Positions 17,201 to 25,592 are shown, numbered from the stretch's first letter. The stretch: 31,114 bases of DNA from JABMQB01 sp964575025 (GCA_964575025.1 CAZNPV010000044.1:1-31114), one strand, 5' to 3'. The notes: a model not told the origin generated them from the sequence alone. Translations and numbers: made by a program.

Positions 17201-17508
17201 CACAAAACATCTACGGAAGCGATACCCAAATCCAAAGCGCCTTTATGGTTGTCTCCGATGCAACAGGAATCGATGAAGCAAAACTGCACGCTGTAGGGTT
17301 TTACCCGAATCCGGTAACCGACATGCTCTTCATTGAATCAGGGGAACCGGTAACTGTTTCGCTTTACAACCTTAACGGCAAAAAATTGATATCCCGGAAA
17401 GACACCAGAAACCTGGATGTTTCATCCCTTGCTCCGGGAGTGTATCTGCTGGAAATGATCAGCGGGGAACAGGTTATCAGGGAAAAAATTCTAAAACAAA
17501 ATCCGTAA
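14263..17508 (+). CDS. secreted M4 (thermolysin-type) metallopeptidase with propeller, PKD and T9SS sorting domain
   Basis: Starting at ATG 14263 the protein has 1081 residues; the frame is open from 14224, but that start overlaps the lipoprotein gene and breaks the signal peptide (MSKATNCLILCLMGISFFAGG). Order: signal peptide (1-21), FTP/PepSY propeptide (about 80-270) that keeps the enzyme latent, M4 catalytic domain (about 275-590) with zinc motif HELGH (424-428), third ligand Glu in NEMYAD and catalytic His in GVHINCG. Next come about 330 residues with PD40/TolB-like blade repeats, a PKD domain (about 930-1005, WSFEGGTPSSS...YEVSLTT) and a T9SS type A tail (FYPNP, LYNLNGK, LAPGVYLL, KILKQ). 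It is therefore exported by Sec, matured, and anchored or released by T9SS to digest protein outside the cell. The propeller between catalytic and PKD domains is unusual for M4 enzymes. Confidence 0.95.
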   Translation: MSKATNCLILCLMGISFFAGGQDIKSKTKKAAGQTRISFHPVIINNQTRLKSGSGKSFYVSSGLQLPGTGTETYGFDKIIYAHENPVFIEKSIPDLKSATLDKTAVDEVFRSFTDTIKSEIRINQQIAFEITGQHTGPLGMIHIRSVQKYNGVPVYGSESGVHISPEKIRFTGTIHNIHSDLDTQPDWPATQALEIALRDLETRTVIKTLTPLQKEILHYEAPMCHLVVMKNQEGTYTLAYEMEIRPNFLEVWKYFVDAENGKIIRSYNATVSDGPVTATAYDLNGILRTIDTYLENGVYYLINTSEEMFNTSNFEGSIVTFDAGNTSTNNLDFSQIWSSDNTWNHPKAVSAHYHATLMARYLKNTFNRNSVNGQGGTIISFVNVANDDGSSMPNAFWNGYAAFYGNGGTSMKPLSGALDISAHELGHGVVSNTANLEYYGQSGAMNEMYADIFGAMVDRDDWFIGEDATLDGTPMRNMQDPANGKTHVYDGWLPKHMSELVTGDILDNFIDRDYEGVHINCGIGIYAYYLYATAISKNKAEQVFYRALTVYLNKTSQYLDLRIAVIQAANDLFGNTSPEAVKAAESFDAVGIYQEQQVEYTRDYEENPGQDYILSYDTNEGDPYTLYKCSTSGTNFVGLTTTDMKGKVSVTDDGSFAVFVSKDHKIRGIDLTTNEEWIISDEAFWDNAAISKDGMRLAGISTEIDTAIYVYDFNSAQWGKFILYNPTTSNDNSIAGGVLYGDIIEFDHTGEYLMYDAINILNSSTSEPIYYWDIGFIKVWNNQTQNFGNGTISKLFESLPENISIGNPVFSKNSPYIVAFDYIHHEKEEYAIIGANLNSGETNTLYQNVILGYPSFSKKDDQLAFSALNTRNEKIAAVIGLAEDKITPSGSASVLINNAQWPVYYATGSRPLGLQPVSRFTADYKSGKAPLEVRYFDLSVNTPTSWLWSFEGGTPSSSTQQNPVITYHTPGIYEVSLTTQNIYGSDTQIQSAFMVVSDATGIDEAKLHAVGFYPNPVTDMLFIESGEPVTVSLYNLNGKKLISRKDTRNLDVSSLAPGVYLLEMISGEQVIREKILKQNP

Positions 17509-17863
17509 TTTTTCGGTAAATAAAGCAAATCCTCAAAGTTGACTATCCCCGTGGCATCTGGATCGGTGAATTGTTTTGATTAAAACATTCCCTATCCACT
17601 GTCAACAGGTCTACGATATAGTATGCAGTTCAAAGACAGGCCTCCGAGGGTGCACAGGAAGCCAAAAAATGAACCCACAAAAAACAGCGAAACAGAATCA
17701 AATGCATTTCATATCAACGCAGGTTGTACCGTTCAACTTCTCTTTTCGCTTTTTTATAGGCTAATATCCTTTCAATAAACCGTTCAAATTAATAAATTTA
17801 ACGGTTCCTAAGCGGATAGCATCTGAAGATATTTTTTAGTCATCCATACAAAACCGAAACATA
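17509..17863. other. intergenic stretch of 355 bp with no supported gene
   Basis: Between the M4 peptidase and the tricorn gene nothing gene-like is seen. A 62-codon frame from a TTG at 17576 has no recognisable motif. There is no strong terminator hairpin after the M4 stop and no exact TAnnTTTG box, so whether the tricorn gene has its own promoter cannot be read here. Confidence 0.5.
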
Positions 17864-20800
17864 ATGAAAAATCTGCTGCATTTGTTAACGTTCCTCTTCT
17901 TGTTAACCTTCCTTCCGTGTCAGTTTCTAACTGCCGGACAATTAAAACGATTTCCTGACATTCATGGGAATACCATTGTTTTTGTATCAGGTGAAGATAT
18001 CTGGTCGGTATCTGCCAAAGGAGGGGATGCTGTGCGTCTGACGCTTCATGACGGCAGTGAACGGTTCCCGAAATTTTCTCCTGACGGGAATCTTATTGCT
18101 TTCACGGGTGAATACGATGGCAATACGGATGTCTATGTTATGAACAGCAAAGGGGGAGATATCCGGCGTCTTACCTATCATCCGGGAGCCGATGAAGTGG
18201 TAGGCTGGCATCCGATGAAAAACAAGATTCTTTTTTCTTCCGGAAGAAACAGCACCACCCGATATACCAAATTATTCCTCATCGCACCTGACGGAACCGG
18301 ACTGGAAGAGCTTATTCTGTATGATGCCTCACGGGGAAGTTTTTCTCCCGATGGGAAAAAGATTGCCTATAACAAGGTATCCCGTGAGAACCGTACCTGG
18401 AAAAGATATACCGGTGGAAAAGCACAGGAGATCTATCTGTACGACTTTGCAACAAACACAGAAGAGAACATCACCAGCTTCCGGGGTACCGACCGGATGC
18501 CCATGTGGGTCGGAAACGAGATCTTTTTCAGTTCCGACCGCGACCGGATGCTGAATATTTACAGCTACCACACACAAACCAAACAGATTACCCAGATTAC
18601 CCAACATACGGTTTTCGATGTCCGCCGTCCCTCAGCAGGCAGCGGAAAAATCGTCTATGAACAGGGTGGGGATATCTGGTTGCTGGAACCCAAAACAAAA
18701 GAAACGCGGAAAGTGGAAATCACCCTTCACCCCGATGCCCCTGAAACGCGTCCTTACCTGGCCGATGTGAGCAACCGGATCCAGGGATTTGACCTTTCAC
18801 CTTCCGGGAAAAGAGCCCTGGTTGTGGCCCGCGGAGAAGTATTCTCCCTGCCACGAAACGAAGGGGTCACCTACAACCTCACCCGAAAGTGCGGATCCCG
18901 TGAGAAAGATGCGGTATGGTCTCCCGATGGGTCCTCCATCGCTTTCCTGTCGGATCAAAACGGTGAGTACGAAATATACCTCTGTTCACCGGAAGAAGGA
19001 AACGAAACAGTCAAACTAACCACCCATACCGATGGATACCGGCATACCCTGCGTTGGTCTCCCGACAGCAAAAAAATTGCCTTTGCCGATCAGACCCTAC
19101 GCTGTTACATCCTCGATGTTGAAACAAAAGAAATAACCGAAGTCGATCAGGCACACTATGAAAATGTGGATATCTCCCTGGACAACAAACCCATCTCCGA
19201 TTTTGCCTGGTCGCCGGACAGCAAATTCCTGGCTTATTCAAGAATGAACAAAGACCGGGTCTATCAGGTATACATCTATTCGCTGGAAACCGGGAACATT
19301 GTTCCGGCAAGCAATGGCCTCTATTACGATTTTAATCCGGTTTTTACCAAAGACGGCAAACACCTTCTGTTCATTTCAAACCGGAGTTTCAATCCGACCT
19401 TCTGCGATATGGAGTGGGAAATGGTGTACAAAGACATTGCCGTAGTCGTATCGGTGACCCTCCGAAAAGACGGACCTTCCCTTCTTCCGTTCAGCAATGA
19501 CTCGGAACGTGAAAAACCGCAACCTGAAGAGACCCCTTTCCGGATTGACTTTGACGGATTGGCAGAACGGTGTGAAGTCCTGCCTCTTGCTCCCGGAAAC
19601 TACCGAAACCTGGCAGTAAACGATACCCACCTCTTCTATCTCAACAAAGAGAATGGTGATTTCAACAAAATGGATTACCGCAGTGCAGGTCCGCGTACCC
19701 TTTATGCCTATTGCTTCGACAGCCGGGAAGAAAAAACAGTGATTCAACACATCAGCGGGTATAAAATGTCTGCCGATGGCTCTTCCATCATCTATTTACA
19801 AAACGGAAAGCCAGGGATTATCTCTTCAGCAGAAGAAAACAGCAAGGGGAATCCAATCGGGCTGTCGGGATTGAAAATGAACATCGATCCCGTAACAGAA
19901 TGGCAGGCCGTTTTCAATGAAGCATGGAGAATGGAACGCGATTTCTATTACGAAAAAACCATGCACGGTATCAACTGGAATGCCATGAAAACGAAATACG
20001 GAAAGCTCGTGAAAAAAGCAACCTGCCGGCAGGACCTTGAATACATTATCGGCGAGCTTATCGGTGAATTGAATACATCCCACACCTATGTTTTCGGTGG
20101 AAGAGGTACCCGGAATGGGGAAGCTATCAATATCGGCATGCTGGGAGTCGACTGGGAAACAGACCGCGCAGAAAAACGGTACCGTTTCAAAAAAATATAC
20201 CGCGAAAACGACTGGTCCCGGAAAATTTATGCTCCTTTGGCTAAACCAGGAATCACCGTCAGTGAAGGGGATTACCTTTTGGCCGTAAATGGTACTCCCG
20301 TAACAACGGATAAAAATATATACCGTTATTTCATCGATCTGGCAGGGAAACAGACGATGCTCCTGGTGAACGATACACCTACGACTGAAGGAGCACAAGA
20401 AATCATGGTTACCCCCCTTTCTGGGGAATCCACATTGCGTTATATGGACTGGCTGGAATCGAACCGCAAAGCGGTTGATGAAGCGTCAGACGGACAAATC
20501 GGGTATATTTATTTCCCGGACACCTATGAAAGCTCGGCCATCGATTTCCCGAAATATTTCTATTCCCAGACAAAAAAACAGGGATTGATCATCGACGGCC
20601 GTTTCAACGGAGGGGGCCTGGACCCGGAAATCTTCCTTCAGCGTTTGCTGAAAAAACCCCACGCTTTCTGGACCCGCCGCTATTCAGCCGACCAACCGAT
20701 CCCTTTGCTTTCGGTAACATCCCACATGGTCTGCCTTACCAACCGGTATGCCGGCTCCGGTGGCGACCTGCTGCCCTATGAATTCCGGTGGAACAACATG

Positions 20801-21094
20801 GGGCCCATCATAGGAACCCGCACGTGGGGCGGTCTGGTTGGCGTGTCTATGTTTCTGGAATTACTCGACGGAAGCGGACTCACCGCTCCCGATTACCGGA
20901 TCTATAATGAAAAAGGAAACTGGGTGGTGGAAAATGAAGGCGTAGAACCAGATATCATCATTGAACAAAATGCACTGGATTTATCAAAAGGAACCGATAC
21001 GCAACTGATGAAAGGAGTTGAAATCCTGCTTCAGAAAATCAGGGAAAATCCGTATAAATTTCCGGAACATCCGCCTTTTCCGGTAGATCAATAA
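17864..21094 (+). CDS. tricorn-like serine peptidase (S41 family)
   Basis: The 1076-residue protein has a signal peptide (to about residue 25, FLTAG/QLKRF) and so acts in the periplasm. Residues about 30-640 are two beta-propellers made of PD40/TolB blades (repeats such as PKFSPDGNLIAFTG, AVWSPDGSSIAFLS, FAWSPDSKFLAYS). A C1 helical domain (about 655-750) with His740 in LNTSHTYVFGG follows, then a PDZ domain (about 765-850) and the S41 core with nucleophile Ser965 in RYAGSGGDLLPYEF and the end segment ENEGVEPDI. His740 and Ser965 fit His746 and Ser965 of archaeal tricorn. The enzyme cuts peptides, usually oligopeptides threaded through the propeller. It stands between two other peptidase genes on the same strand. 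A complete set of domains is present and no defect is visible. Confidence 0.93.
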   Translation: MKNLLHLLTFLFLLTFLPCQFLTAGQLKRFPDIHGNTIVFVSGEDIWSVSAKGGDAVRLTLHDGSERFPKFSPDGNLIAFTGEYDGNTDVYVMNSKGGDIRRLTYHPGADEVVGWHPMKNKILFSSGRNSTTRYTKLFLIAPDGTGLEELILYDASRGSFSPDGKKIAYNKVSRENRTWKRYTGGKAQEIYLYDFATNTEENITSFRGTDRMPMWVGNEIFFSSDRDRMLNIYSYHTQTKQITQITQHTVFDVRRPSAGSGKIVYEQGGDIWLLEPKTKETRKVEITLHPDAPETRPYLADVSNRIQGFDLSPSGKRALVVARGEVFSLPRNEGVTYNLTRKCGSREKDAVWSPDGSSIAFLSDQNGEYEIYLCSPEEGNETVKLTTHTDGYRHTLRWSPDSKKIAFADQTLRCYILDVETKEITEVDQAHYENVDISLDNKPISDFAWSPDSKFLAYSRMNKDRVYQVYIYSLETGNIVPASNGLYYDFNPVFTKDGKHLLFISNRSFNPTFCDMEWEMVYKDIAVVVSVTLRKDGPSLLPFSNDSEREKPQPEETPFRIDFDGLAERCEVLPLAPGNYRNLAVNDTHLFYLNKENGDFNKMDYRSAGPRTLYAYCFDSREEKTVIQHISGYKMSADGSSIIYLQNGKPGIISSAEENSKGNPIGLSGLKMNIDPVTEWQAVFNEAWRMERDFYYEKTMHGINWNAMKTKYGKLVKKATCRQDLEYIIGELIGELNTSHTYVFGGRGTRNGEAINIGMLGVDWETDRAEKRYRFKKIYRENDWSRKIYAPLAKPGITVSEGDYLLAVNGTPVTTDKNIYRYFIDLAGKQTMLLVNDTPTTEGAQEIMVTPLSGESTLRYMDWLESNRKAVDEASDGQIGYIYFPDTYESSAIDFPKYFYSQTKKQGLIIDGRFNGGGLDPEIFLQRLLKKPHAFWTRRYSADQPIPLLSVTSHMVCLTNRYAGSGGDLLPYEFRWNNMGPIIGTRTWGGLVGVSMFLELLDGSGLTAPDYRIYNEKGNWVVENEGVEPDIIIEQNALDLSKGTDTQLMKGVEILLQKIRENPYKFPEHPPFPVDQ

Positions 21095-21185
21095 GGCGGT
21101 TTTCCTCAATGCAGAAAAAGCGAAGGATTTGATCTCTCTAAAAAAAGACGGAATTCTTGCTCAATAATAATTTTATCCAATTACA

Positions 21186-21320
21186 AATAAAGAAACCACA
21201 ATCAAAAAAGGGGGGGTCTATTTAATCCATAGGATTATGAGAAATAATACAATAACCTATAAACCTTTTAGTCTAAAGTCCGAAATGTTTCTTTCTTCTG
21301 ACTTCCGTCTTCAGTCTTTT
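21186..21320 (+). repeat. dispersed intergenic repeat, copy B (uninterrupted), with degenerate heptad tail
   Basis: The 5-prime part (21186-21214) matches copy A at 12646. The 3-prime part is collinear with copy C: TTAATCCAT (21222) and ATACAATAA (21247) are 25 nt apart in both, and TATAAACCTTTT (21258-21269) is followed after exactly 30 nt by heptads in both. Only 2 nt separate ATACAATAA from TATAAACCTTTT here, against 266 nt in copy C. It ends in about four degenerate 7-nt units (21293-21320, clearest unit GACTTCC). Confidence 0.7.
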
Positions 21321-21351
21321 GAAATAGTAAGGCTTATAGAAAATAAAGTAG

Positions 21352-21368
21352 CTGCAATGAAATTGCAG
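21352..21368 (+). promoter_or_regulatory. short perfect hairpin in the leader of the M28 peptidase gene
   Basis: CTGCAAT and ATTGCAG pair perfectly around a 3-nt loop (GAA), 23 nt before the ATG at 21392. A 7-bp stem this close to a start codon could affect translation or mRNA stability; there is no direct evidence of a role. Confidence 0.35.
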
Positions 21369-21391
21369 GGTTTCAACCTAAAATTTAAATA

Positions 21392-22852
21392 ATGAAACAT
21401 ATTTATCTCTTTCTGATTGTTTTTCTTTTTTCTTGTGAAAGCTATTCACAGGATCTTTCACAGGAAAAAATTCAGCGATCTTTTCACTCAATTTCCAGCC
21501 ATGACCTGTTGGATTATGCCGCTGAGCTGAGTTCGTCCCCATACATGGGGCGTCTTTCCGGATCTCCTGAATACCTTGAGGCAGCCCGGTGGGTTGCCGG
21601 AAAATTCAGGGAGTGGGGGATCAAACCGGCCAACCAGGGAAGCTACTTCCAGTATTTCGACAATCCCTATACCCGGGTTTTTTCCACCGGAAAGGTAATC
21701 TGGCACGGCAAAAAGGGTTCCGGGATCACGAAAGAACTGATCTTTCCGGAAGAATTTTACCCGGGCTCCAATTCCGCTTCAGGAGAAATTACTGGAGACC
21801 TGGTTTACGTAGGTTTTGGTATTTCAGCTCCGGAACTGGGTTGGGATGATTATGCCGGAATCGATGCAAAAGGAAAGATTGTGGTAATGGAGACCGGATT
21901 ACCCTATACAAAAAATGATTCCCTGTTGGCAAAATGGACTCCCTATGCCTACCACCGGTATAAATTCGAAAATGCCAGAAACCACGGGGCTGCCGGGCTG
22001 CTGTATGTGAGCAAGGTGGCCAATCCCAACACTTCATACCTCAACGATTTTATTTATGCCCATATTGATGTTCCGGTGGCGGAGCTTATTTTTGCTGTTT
22101 CGGATAAGAACTATGCAGAACATAAAAAATCGCTGACAAGCGAATTCCTGCCCAACTCTTTCGGGCTGGGGCAGTCAGCCACAATTTCTGCTGAAACCCA
22201 ACATTTTCCTGATACCAAAGCGTGCAATGTAGTGGGAATGATTGAAGGTTCTGATCCGGAATTGAAAGAGGAAGTGATCATCCTGGGAGGCCATCTCGAC
22301 GGGCAGGGATATTTGGGGGAATTGTTTCCCGGTGCGCTGGATAATGCCTCCGGGGTTGCCGATATCATGGGAGCAGCTAAAGCATTGAGTGAATCAGAAA
22401 TTCAACCCAAACGATCGGTCCTTTTTATCCTTTTTGGTGGCGAAGAATGTGGATTGTACGGAAGTGAATATTATGTGAAAAATCCCTTGTTTCCGGTTGA
22501 AAAAACCATTTGTATGGTTAATCTCGATATGGTGGGGAACGGCACTGGTTTTTACCTGGCCAACGGATTAAGCTATCCCGGTTTATATCAACATTTTACC
22601 GAAGTAAACGATACATGGCTGCACCGGAACATGCGTTCCTCGGAACAACGGATCAACTACGGGAGGCCGCGTTCCGATGCCTCTCACTTCGAAAATGCCG
22701 GGTATCCCACATTCAGCCTATGGACCTCCGGCAGCGTAAAACCCGTTTATTACCACCAGCCAATGGATAATATCGAAGCGCTTACTCCGGAAATTATGGA
22801 AGATGCTGCCAAACTGCTGTACCTGTCGGTGCTGAGCATAGCCAACAAATGA
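21392..22852 (+). CDS. secreted M28-family zinc aminopeptidase
   Basis: This 486-residue exported protein has an N-terminus that is either a signal peptide cut after SYSQ or a weak lipobox at LFSC (Cys15). An inserted PA domain (about 130-260, YVGFGISAPELGWDDYAG) precedes the metallopeptidase domain (about 275-480). All five zinc ligands and the base are visible: His301 (GGHLDG), Asp317 (GALDNASG), Glu351 base and Glu352 ligand (GGEECGLYGSE), Asp379 (VNLDMVG) and His432 (ASHFENAGYPT). M28 enzymes release N-terminal amino acids or dipeptides from peptides, so this is a plausible last step after the M4 and tricorn enzymes. It stands alone after repeat copy B and may have its own promoter. Confidence 0.93.
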   Translation: MKHIYLFLIVFLFSCESYSQDLSQEKIQRSFHSISSHDLLDYAAELSSSPYMGRLSGSPEYLEAARWVAGKFREWGIKPANQGSYFQYFDNPYTRVFSTGKVIWHGKKGSGITKELIFPEEFYPGSNSASGEITGDLVYVGFGISAPELGWDDYAGIDAKGKIVVMETGLPYTKNDSLLAKWTPYAYHRYKFENARNHGAAGLLYVSKVANPNTSYLNDFIYAHIDVPVAELIFAVSDKNYAEHKKSLTSEFLPNSFGLGQSATISAETQHFPDTKACNVVGMIEGSDPELKEEVIILGGHLDGQGYLGELFPGALDNASGVADIMGAAKALSESEIQPKRSVLFILFGGEECGLYGSEYYVKNPLFPVEKTICMVNLDMVGNGTGFYLANGLSYPGLYQHFTEVNDTWLHRNMRSSEQRINYGRPRSDASHFENAGYPTFSLWTSGSVKPVYYHQPMDNIEALTPEIMEDAAKLLYLSVLSIANK

Positions 22853-22952
22853 GCAACGGTAGGTTGAGTATAACCAAATCTTCGGCCACTGTGCCGGTAA
22901 AGAAACGGGTGCAAAAATTGAACAAAGCAATCAAAAACCGTATATAAAAAAC

Positions 22953-23555
22953 ATGGATTTTTTTGATATTTTTCAGCTTTCTGTACTTATCCTTTTCCTG
23001 ATCCTGTTTATCGGGGATTCTATACGGTTATATTCCAAGGGAGTACGAATCTTTGTGAGCAAAAAAGACAAAAGCAGCCTGAGAGTGGCAATGGAATCTG
23101 TTTTTATTGCGGTTCTTCTGCTCTGGATGTATGAAATTATTAAAAACGCAGCCGGAATATCCTTCTCACCTATACCGGCTTTTTTATCAGAACCTTTTTA
23201 TATTTCTATTGTTTTGAAATATATGGGTACCGTATTGATTTTCATTGGTTTCGTTCTGTTTATACTGGCGTTGATCGCTCTGGGCCCGTCATGGAGAATA
23301 GGCCTGGATACAGAAAATCCGGGAAAATTAGTGACATCAGGAATTTTCTCTGTAACGCGCAATCCGGTATTTATTTTCATCATTCTGTATTTTACAGGAA
23401 CGGCCTTTATTTATACCAGTTGGTTTTTTTCCGGACTGGCTATCATGGCTATTTTCGGGATTCATTTTCACATTCTGAACGAAGAAAAATTCATGAAAAA
23501 AATGTATGGCGAGGCATATCTTGCTTACTGCCAAAAAATAAATAGATATTTTTAA
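22953..23555 (+). CDS. isoprenylcysteine carboxyl methyltransferase-like membrane protein
   Basis: The 200-residue integral membrane protein has about five hydrophobic segments and the C-terminal signature of the ICMT/PEMT family: LVTSGIFSVTRNPVFIF, then a Glu-rich helix (HILNEEKFMKKMYGEAYLAYCQKINRYF, given here in family terms RNP...EE...Y..Y...RYF), which binds S-adenosylmethionine. Bacterial members methylate lipids or isoprenoid thiols, but most have no known substrate. The stop (23553-23555) is one base from the ATG of the CDF transporter, so the two are very likely co-translated, but a shared function is not established. Confidence 0.85.
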   Translation: MDFFDIFQLSVLILFLILFIGDSIRLYSKGVRIFVSKKDKSSLRVAMESVFIAVLLLWMYEIIKNAAGISFSPIPAFLSEPFYISIVLKYMGTVLIFIGFVLFILALIALGPSWRIGLDTENPGKLVTSGIFSVTRNPVFIFIILYFTGTAFIYTSWFFSGLAIMAIFGIHFHILNEEKFMKKMYGEAYLAYCQKINRYF

Positions 23556-23556
23556 A

Positions 23557-24429
23557 ATGGATACAAACAGAAATAAACTGGGATATCAGGAAGGCATTGT
23601 TTCCATTGTGGTCAATACCCTTCTTTTTGGGTTAAAATACTGGGCAGGGATTGTTTCCGGTTCCATTGCTCTTACTGCAGATGCCTGGCATACGTTATCC
23701 GATTCCTTAAGTTCTCTGATCGTCATAGCCGGGATCAAGCTCTCATCCAGGAACCCTGATAAAAAACACCCCTTCGGGCACGGGCGCTGGGAGCAGATTG
23801 CTTCTTTTTTTATCGGTTTCCTGCTGGCAATTATTGCCTATGATTTTATGCGCGAAGCGATCCAACGTCTCCATACCCATGAATCGGCCAACTTCGGAAC
23901 CATTGCCATAGCAGTAACCATTGCATCCATCCTCTTGAAGGAAGGCCTTGCTCAGTATGCCTTTTATATCGGCAGAAAAACTGAAAACACTTCAGTGTAT
24001 GCCGATGGGTGGCACCACCGTACCGATGCCCTCTCCTCGGTTGTTGTTCTGGCAGGAATTTTCCTTAAAAATTATTTCTGGTGGATCGATTCAGCCCTCG
24101 GAATCCTGATTTCACTGATGTTGTTATATGCCGTTTACAAAATCATTAAAGACTCCATCAGCAAACTTCTGGGAGAAAAACCATCCGATGAGCTGATCAA
24201 AAAAATCATACATATTGTGGAAAAACATCCCTGGCCTGACCTCATCCCGCATCATTTCCACATCCACCACTACGGAAAACACAAAGAATTAACTTTTCAT
24301 ATTAAGCTGGACAAAAACCAAAACATTGAAACCGGCCACCGCATAGCCACAGAAATCGAAAACGAAATCAGGGAAAAACTGCACATTGAATCGACCATCC
24401 ACGTAGAACCCAGGGAAGTAAAGCATTAA
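23557..24429 (+). CDS. cation diffusion facilitator (zinc-type CDF transporter)
   Basis: The 290-residue protein has six membrane helices and a C-terminal cytoplasmic domain rich in His (about 215-290). The metal site is His45-Asp49 on TM2 (ADAWHTLSD) and His153-Asp157 on TM5 (ADGWHHRTD), numbering that coincides with E. coli YiiP, but with His in place of Asp45. The HD-HD site is that of zinc-selective members, while DD-HD also takes cadmium. A PFGHGRWEQ loop after TM2 is typical. It exports Zn2+ in exchange for protons. It begins one base after the methyltransferase gene and converges on the propeller lipoprotein gene. Confidence 0.93.
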   Translation: MDTNRNKLGYQEGIVSIVVNTLLFGLKYWAGIVSGSIALTADAWHTLSDSLSSLIVIAGIKLSSRNPDKKHPFGHGRWEQIASFFIGFLLAIIAYDFMREAIQRLHTHESANFGTIAIAVTIASILLKEGLAQYAFYIGRKTENTSVYADGWHHRTDALSSVVVLAGIFLKNYFWWIDSALGILISLMLLYAVYKIIKDSISKLLGEKPSDELIKKIIHIVEKHPWPDLIPHHFHIHHYGKHKELTFHIKLDKNQNIETGHRIATEIENEIREKLHIESTIHVEPREVKH

Positions 24430-24434
24430 CGGAC

Positions 24435-24463
24435 CATTCCGGAATGTTTTGTTTTATTTTTTT
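24435..24463 (+). terminator. possible weak terminator after the CDF gene
   Basis: A perfect 12-bp palindrome CATTCCGGAATG (24435-24446) is followed by a T-rich tract to 24463. With a 4-nt loop the stem is only 4 bp, so it is a poor candidate, but it is the only structure in the 33-bp gap between two convergent genes. Confidence 0.3.
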
Positions 24464-25458
24464 TATTGGTTTAAAATAAATATTCCCTGGTTCGTACACA
24501 GCCAGATGTTGTTTTCCGGGTCGGCAGCCAGGCTGTATACGTGAACACCGTCCCATTCACTTTCCCCGGAATAGAACCATTCCTCTCCATTATACACACA
24601 GATTGGACGGGTTGGACCGGAAAGCATCCACCCCTGGGTCCAGATATAATCCCTTTGATCAACCAGCAGGGGAGATAAAAGATTGGGTAAAAATTCGATG
24701 TCGATTGTCTTCCACTCCCCTTTTTTATAAATCGCCACGTGATCTGTATAGCATGTCCCACACGACGAAAGGGAATGGTCAGTCAGGACCACCGGTTCCG
24801 ATTTTGAGGTCAGATCCATGGAGGCGATCCAGTAGAAGCTCTCCTCTATAGCGCTCCAGTTTCCCCTGTTATCCCTGTGAAAAATTTTTGCACTGCCCAC
24901 CGTTCCTTCCGTAAAACAAAACAGATCGTTATGCTCATTCACTTTCAATCCCAAAACCAGATTTTGATTCAGGATAGAATTTTCCGGCGTGTACAGCTCA
25001 AAATGCTGTCCGTCGAATTGCATCAACCCTCCCAATTGGTGTGCCGAGCTGCTGAACCAGACGGTACCGTCGGGGGCTGCTTCCACATCCAGGATCGTAT
25101 TGCGCGGAAGACCCGAATTTTCAACCGTATAAAAAGCAATCTGGCTGTTCGTATACCCAGCCAGTCCGTTTTCCTTGGTCGCTACCCATATGGTACCATC
25201 ATATCCTACTGAAACATCCAGGATCGTGTACCCTATAGGATGTATATCCGTATGACCGTTCTTATAGGCTATCAGGTCTTTCCCGGAACCAATCCAGGCT
25301 GTTCCGTCGGGATCAAAATCGATACACGAAACGGCTCTTTCAGAAAATAACCGTTCGGTAATTCCAAAACCGGGGGCTGTCCGGGTAGGCAAATCGCCGG
25401 TTTCATCACAGGAAATCAGAAAAATTGCAATTGCGCATACAAATACACATTTTTTCAT
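24463..25458 (-). CDS. lipoprotein with regulator-type beta-propeller (reg_prop repeats)
   Basis: The 331-residue product has a lipoprotein signal (IFLISC, Cys17) followed directly by acidic residues (DETGD). The body is a series of blades in the two-component-regulator propeller style: DFDPDGTAWIGSG, SVGYDGTIWVATKENG, EAAPDGTVWFSSS, VDQRDYIWTQG, AADPENNIWLCTNQGIF. Such blades form the sensor part of hybrid two-component systems in gut and marine Bacteroidota, but here there is no kinase or output domain, so the protein may bind a ligand or partner at the cell surface or in the periplasm. It follows the amidohydrolase gene after 134 bp on the same strand. Confidence 0.85.
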   Translation of the reverse strand: MKKCVFVCAIAIFLISCDETGDLPTRTAPGFGITERLFSERAVSCIDFDPDGTAWIGSGKDLIAYKNGHTDIHPIGYTILDVSVGYDGTIWVATKENGLAGYTNSQIAFYTVENSGLPRNTILDVEAAPDGTVWFSSSAHQLGGLMQFDGQHFELYTPENSILNQNLVLGLKVNEHNDLFCFTEGTVGSAKIFHRDNRGNWSAIEESFYWIASMDLTSKSEPVVLTDHSLSSCGTCYTDHVAIYKKGEWKTIDIEFLPNLLSPLLVDQRDYIWTQGWMLSGPTRPICVYNGEEWFYSGESEWDGVHVYSLAADPENNIWLCTNQGIFILNQ

Positions 25459-25592
25459 ACATTCTGCTTTATAAATTATGATGGACAGATACCCGAAAAG
25501 GTTGCGTAAAAAAGTTATTGAAGCAAAGGGGAGCCAAATTGATATTCCCGACCCTATCTCTAAAAGAATCGTACTTTAAGATCAGATAACCG

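Noticed and set aside
17576..17764. 62-codon frame between the M4 and tricorn genes
   Set aside because: TTG start, no motif, no signal peptide, and composition unlike the neighbouring genes; most likely chance in non-coding DNA.
25478..25579. 33-codon plus-strand frame (MMDRYPKRLRKK...) in the gap between propeller and amidohydrolase genes
   Set aside because: Protein-like but very short, opposite in strand to both neighbours, and without a recognisable family; could be a small protein or a gene remnant, not enough to annotate.
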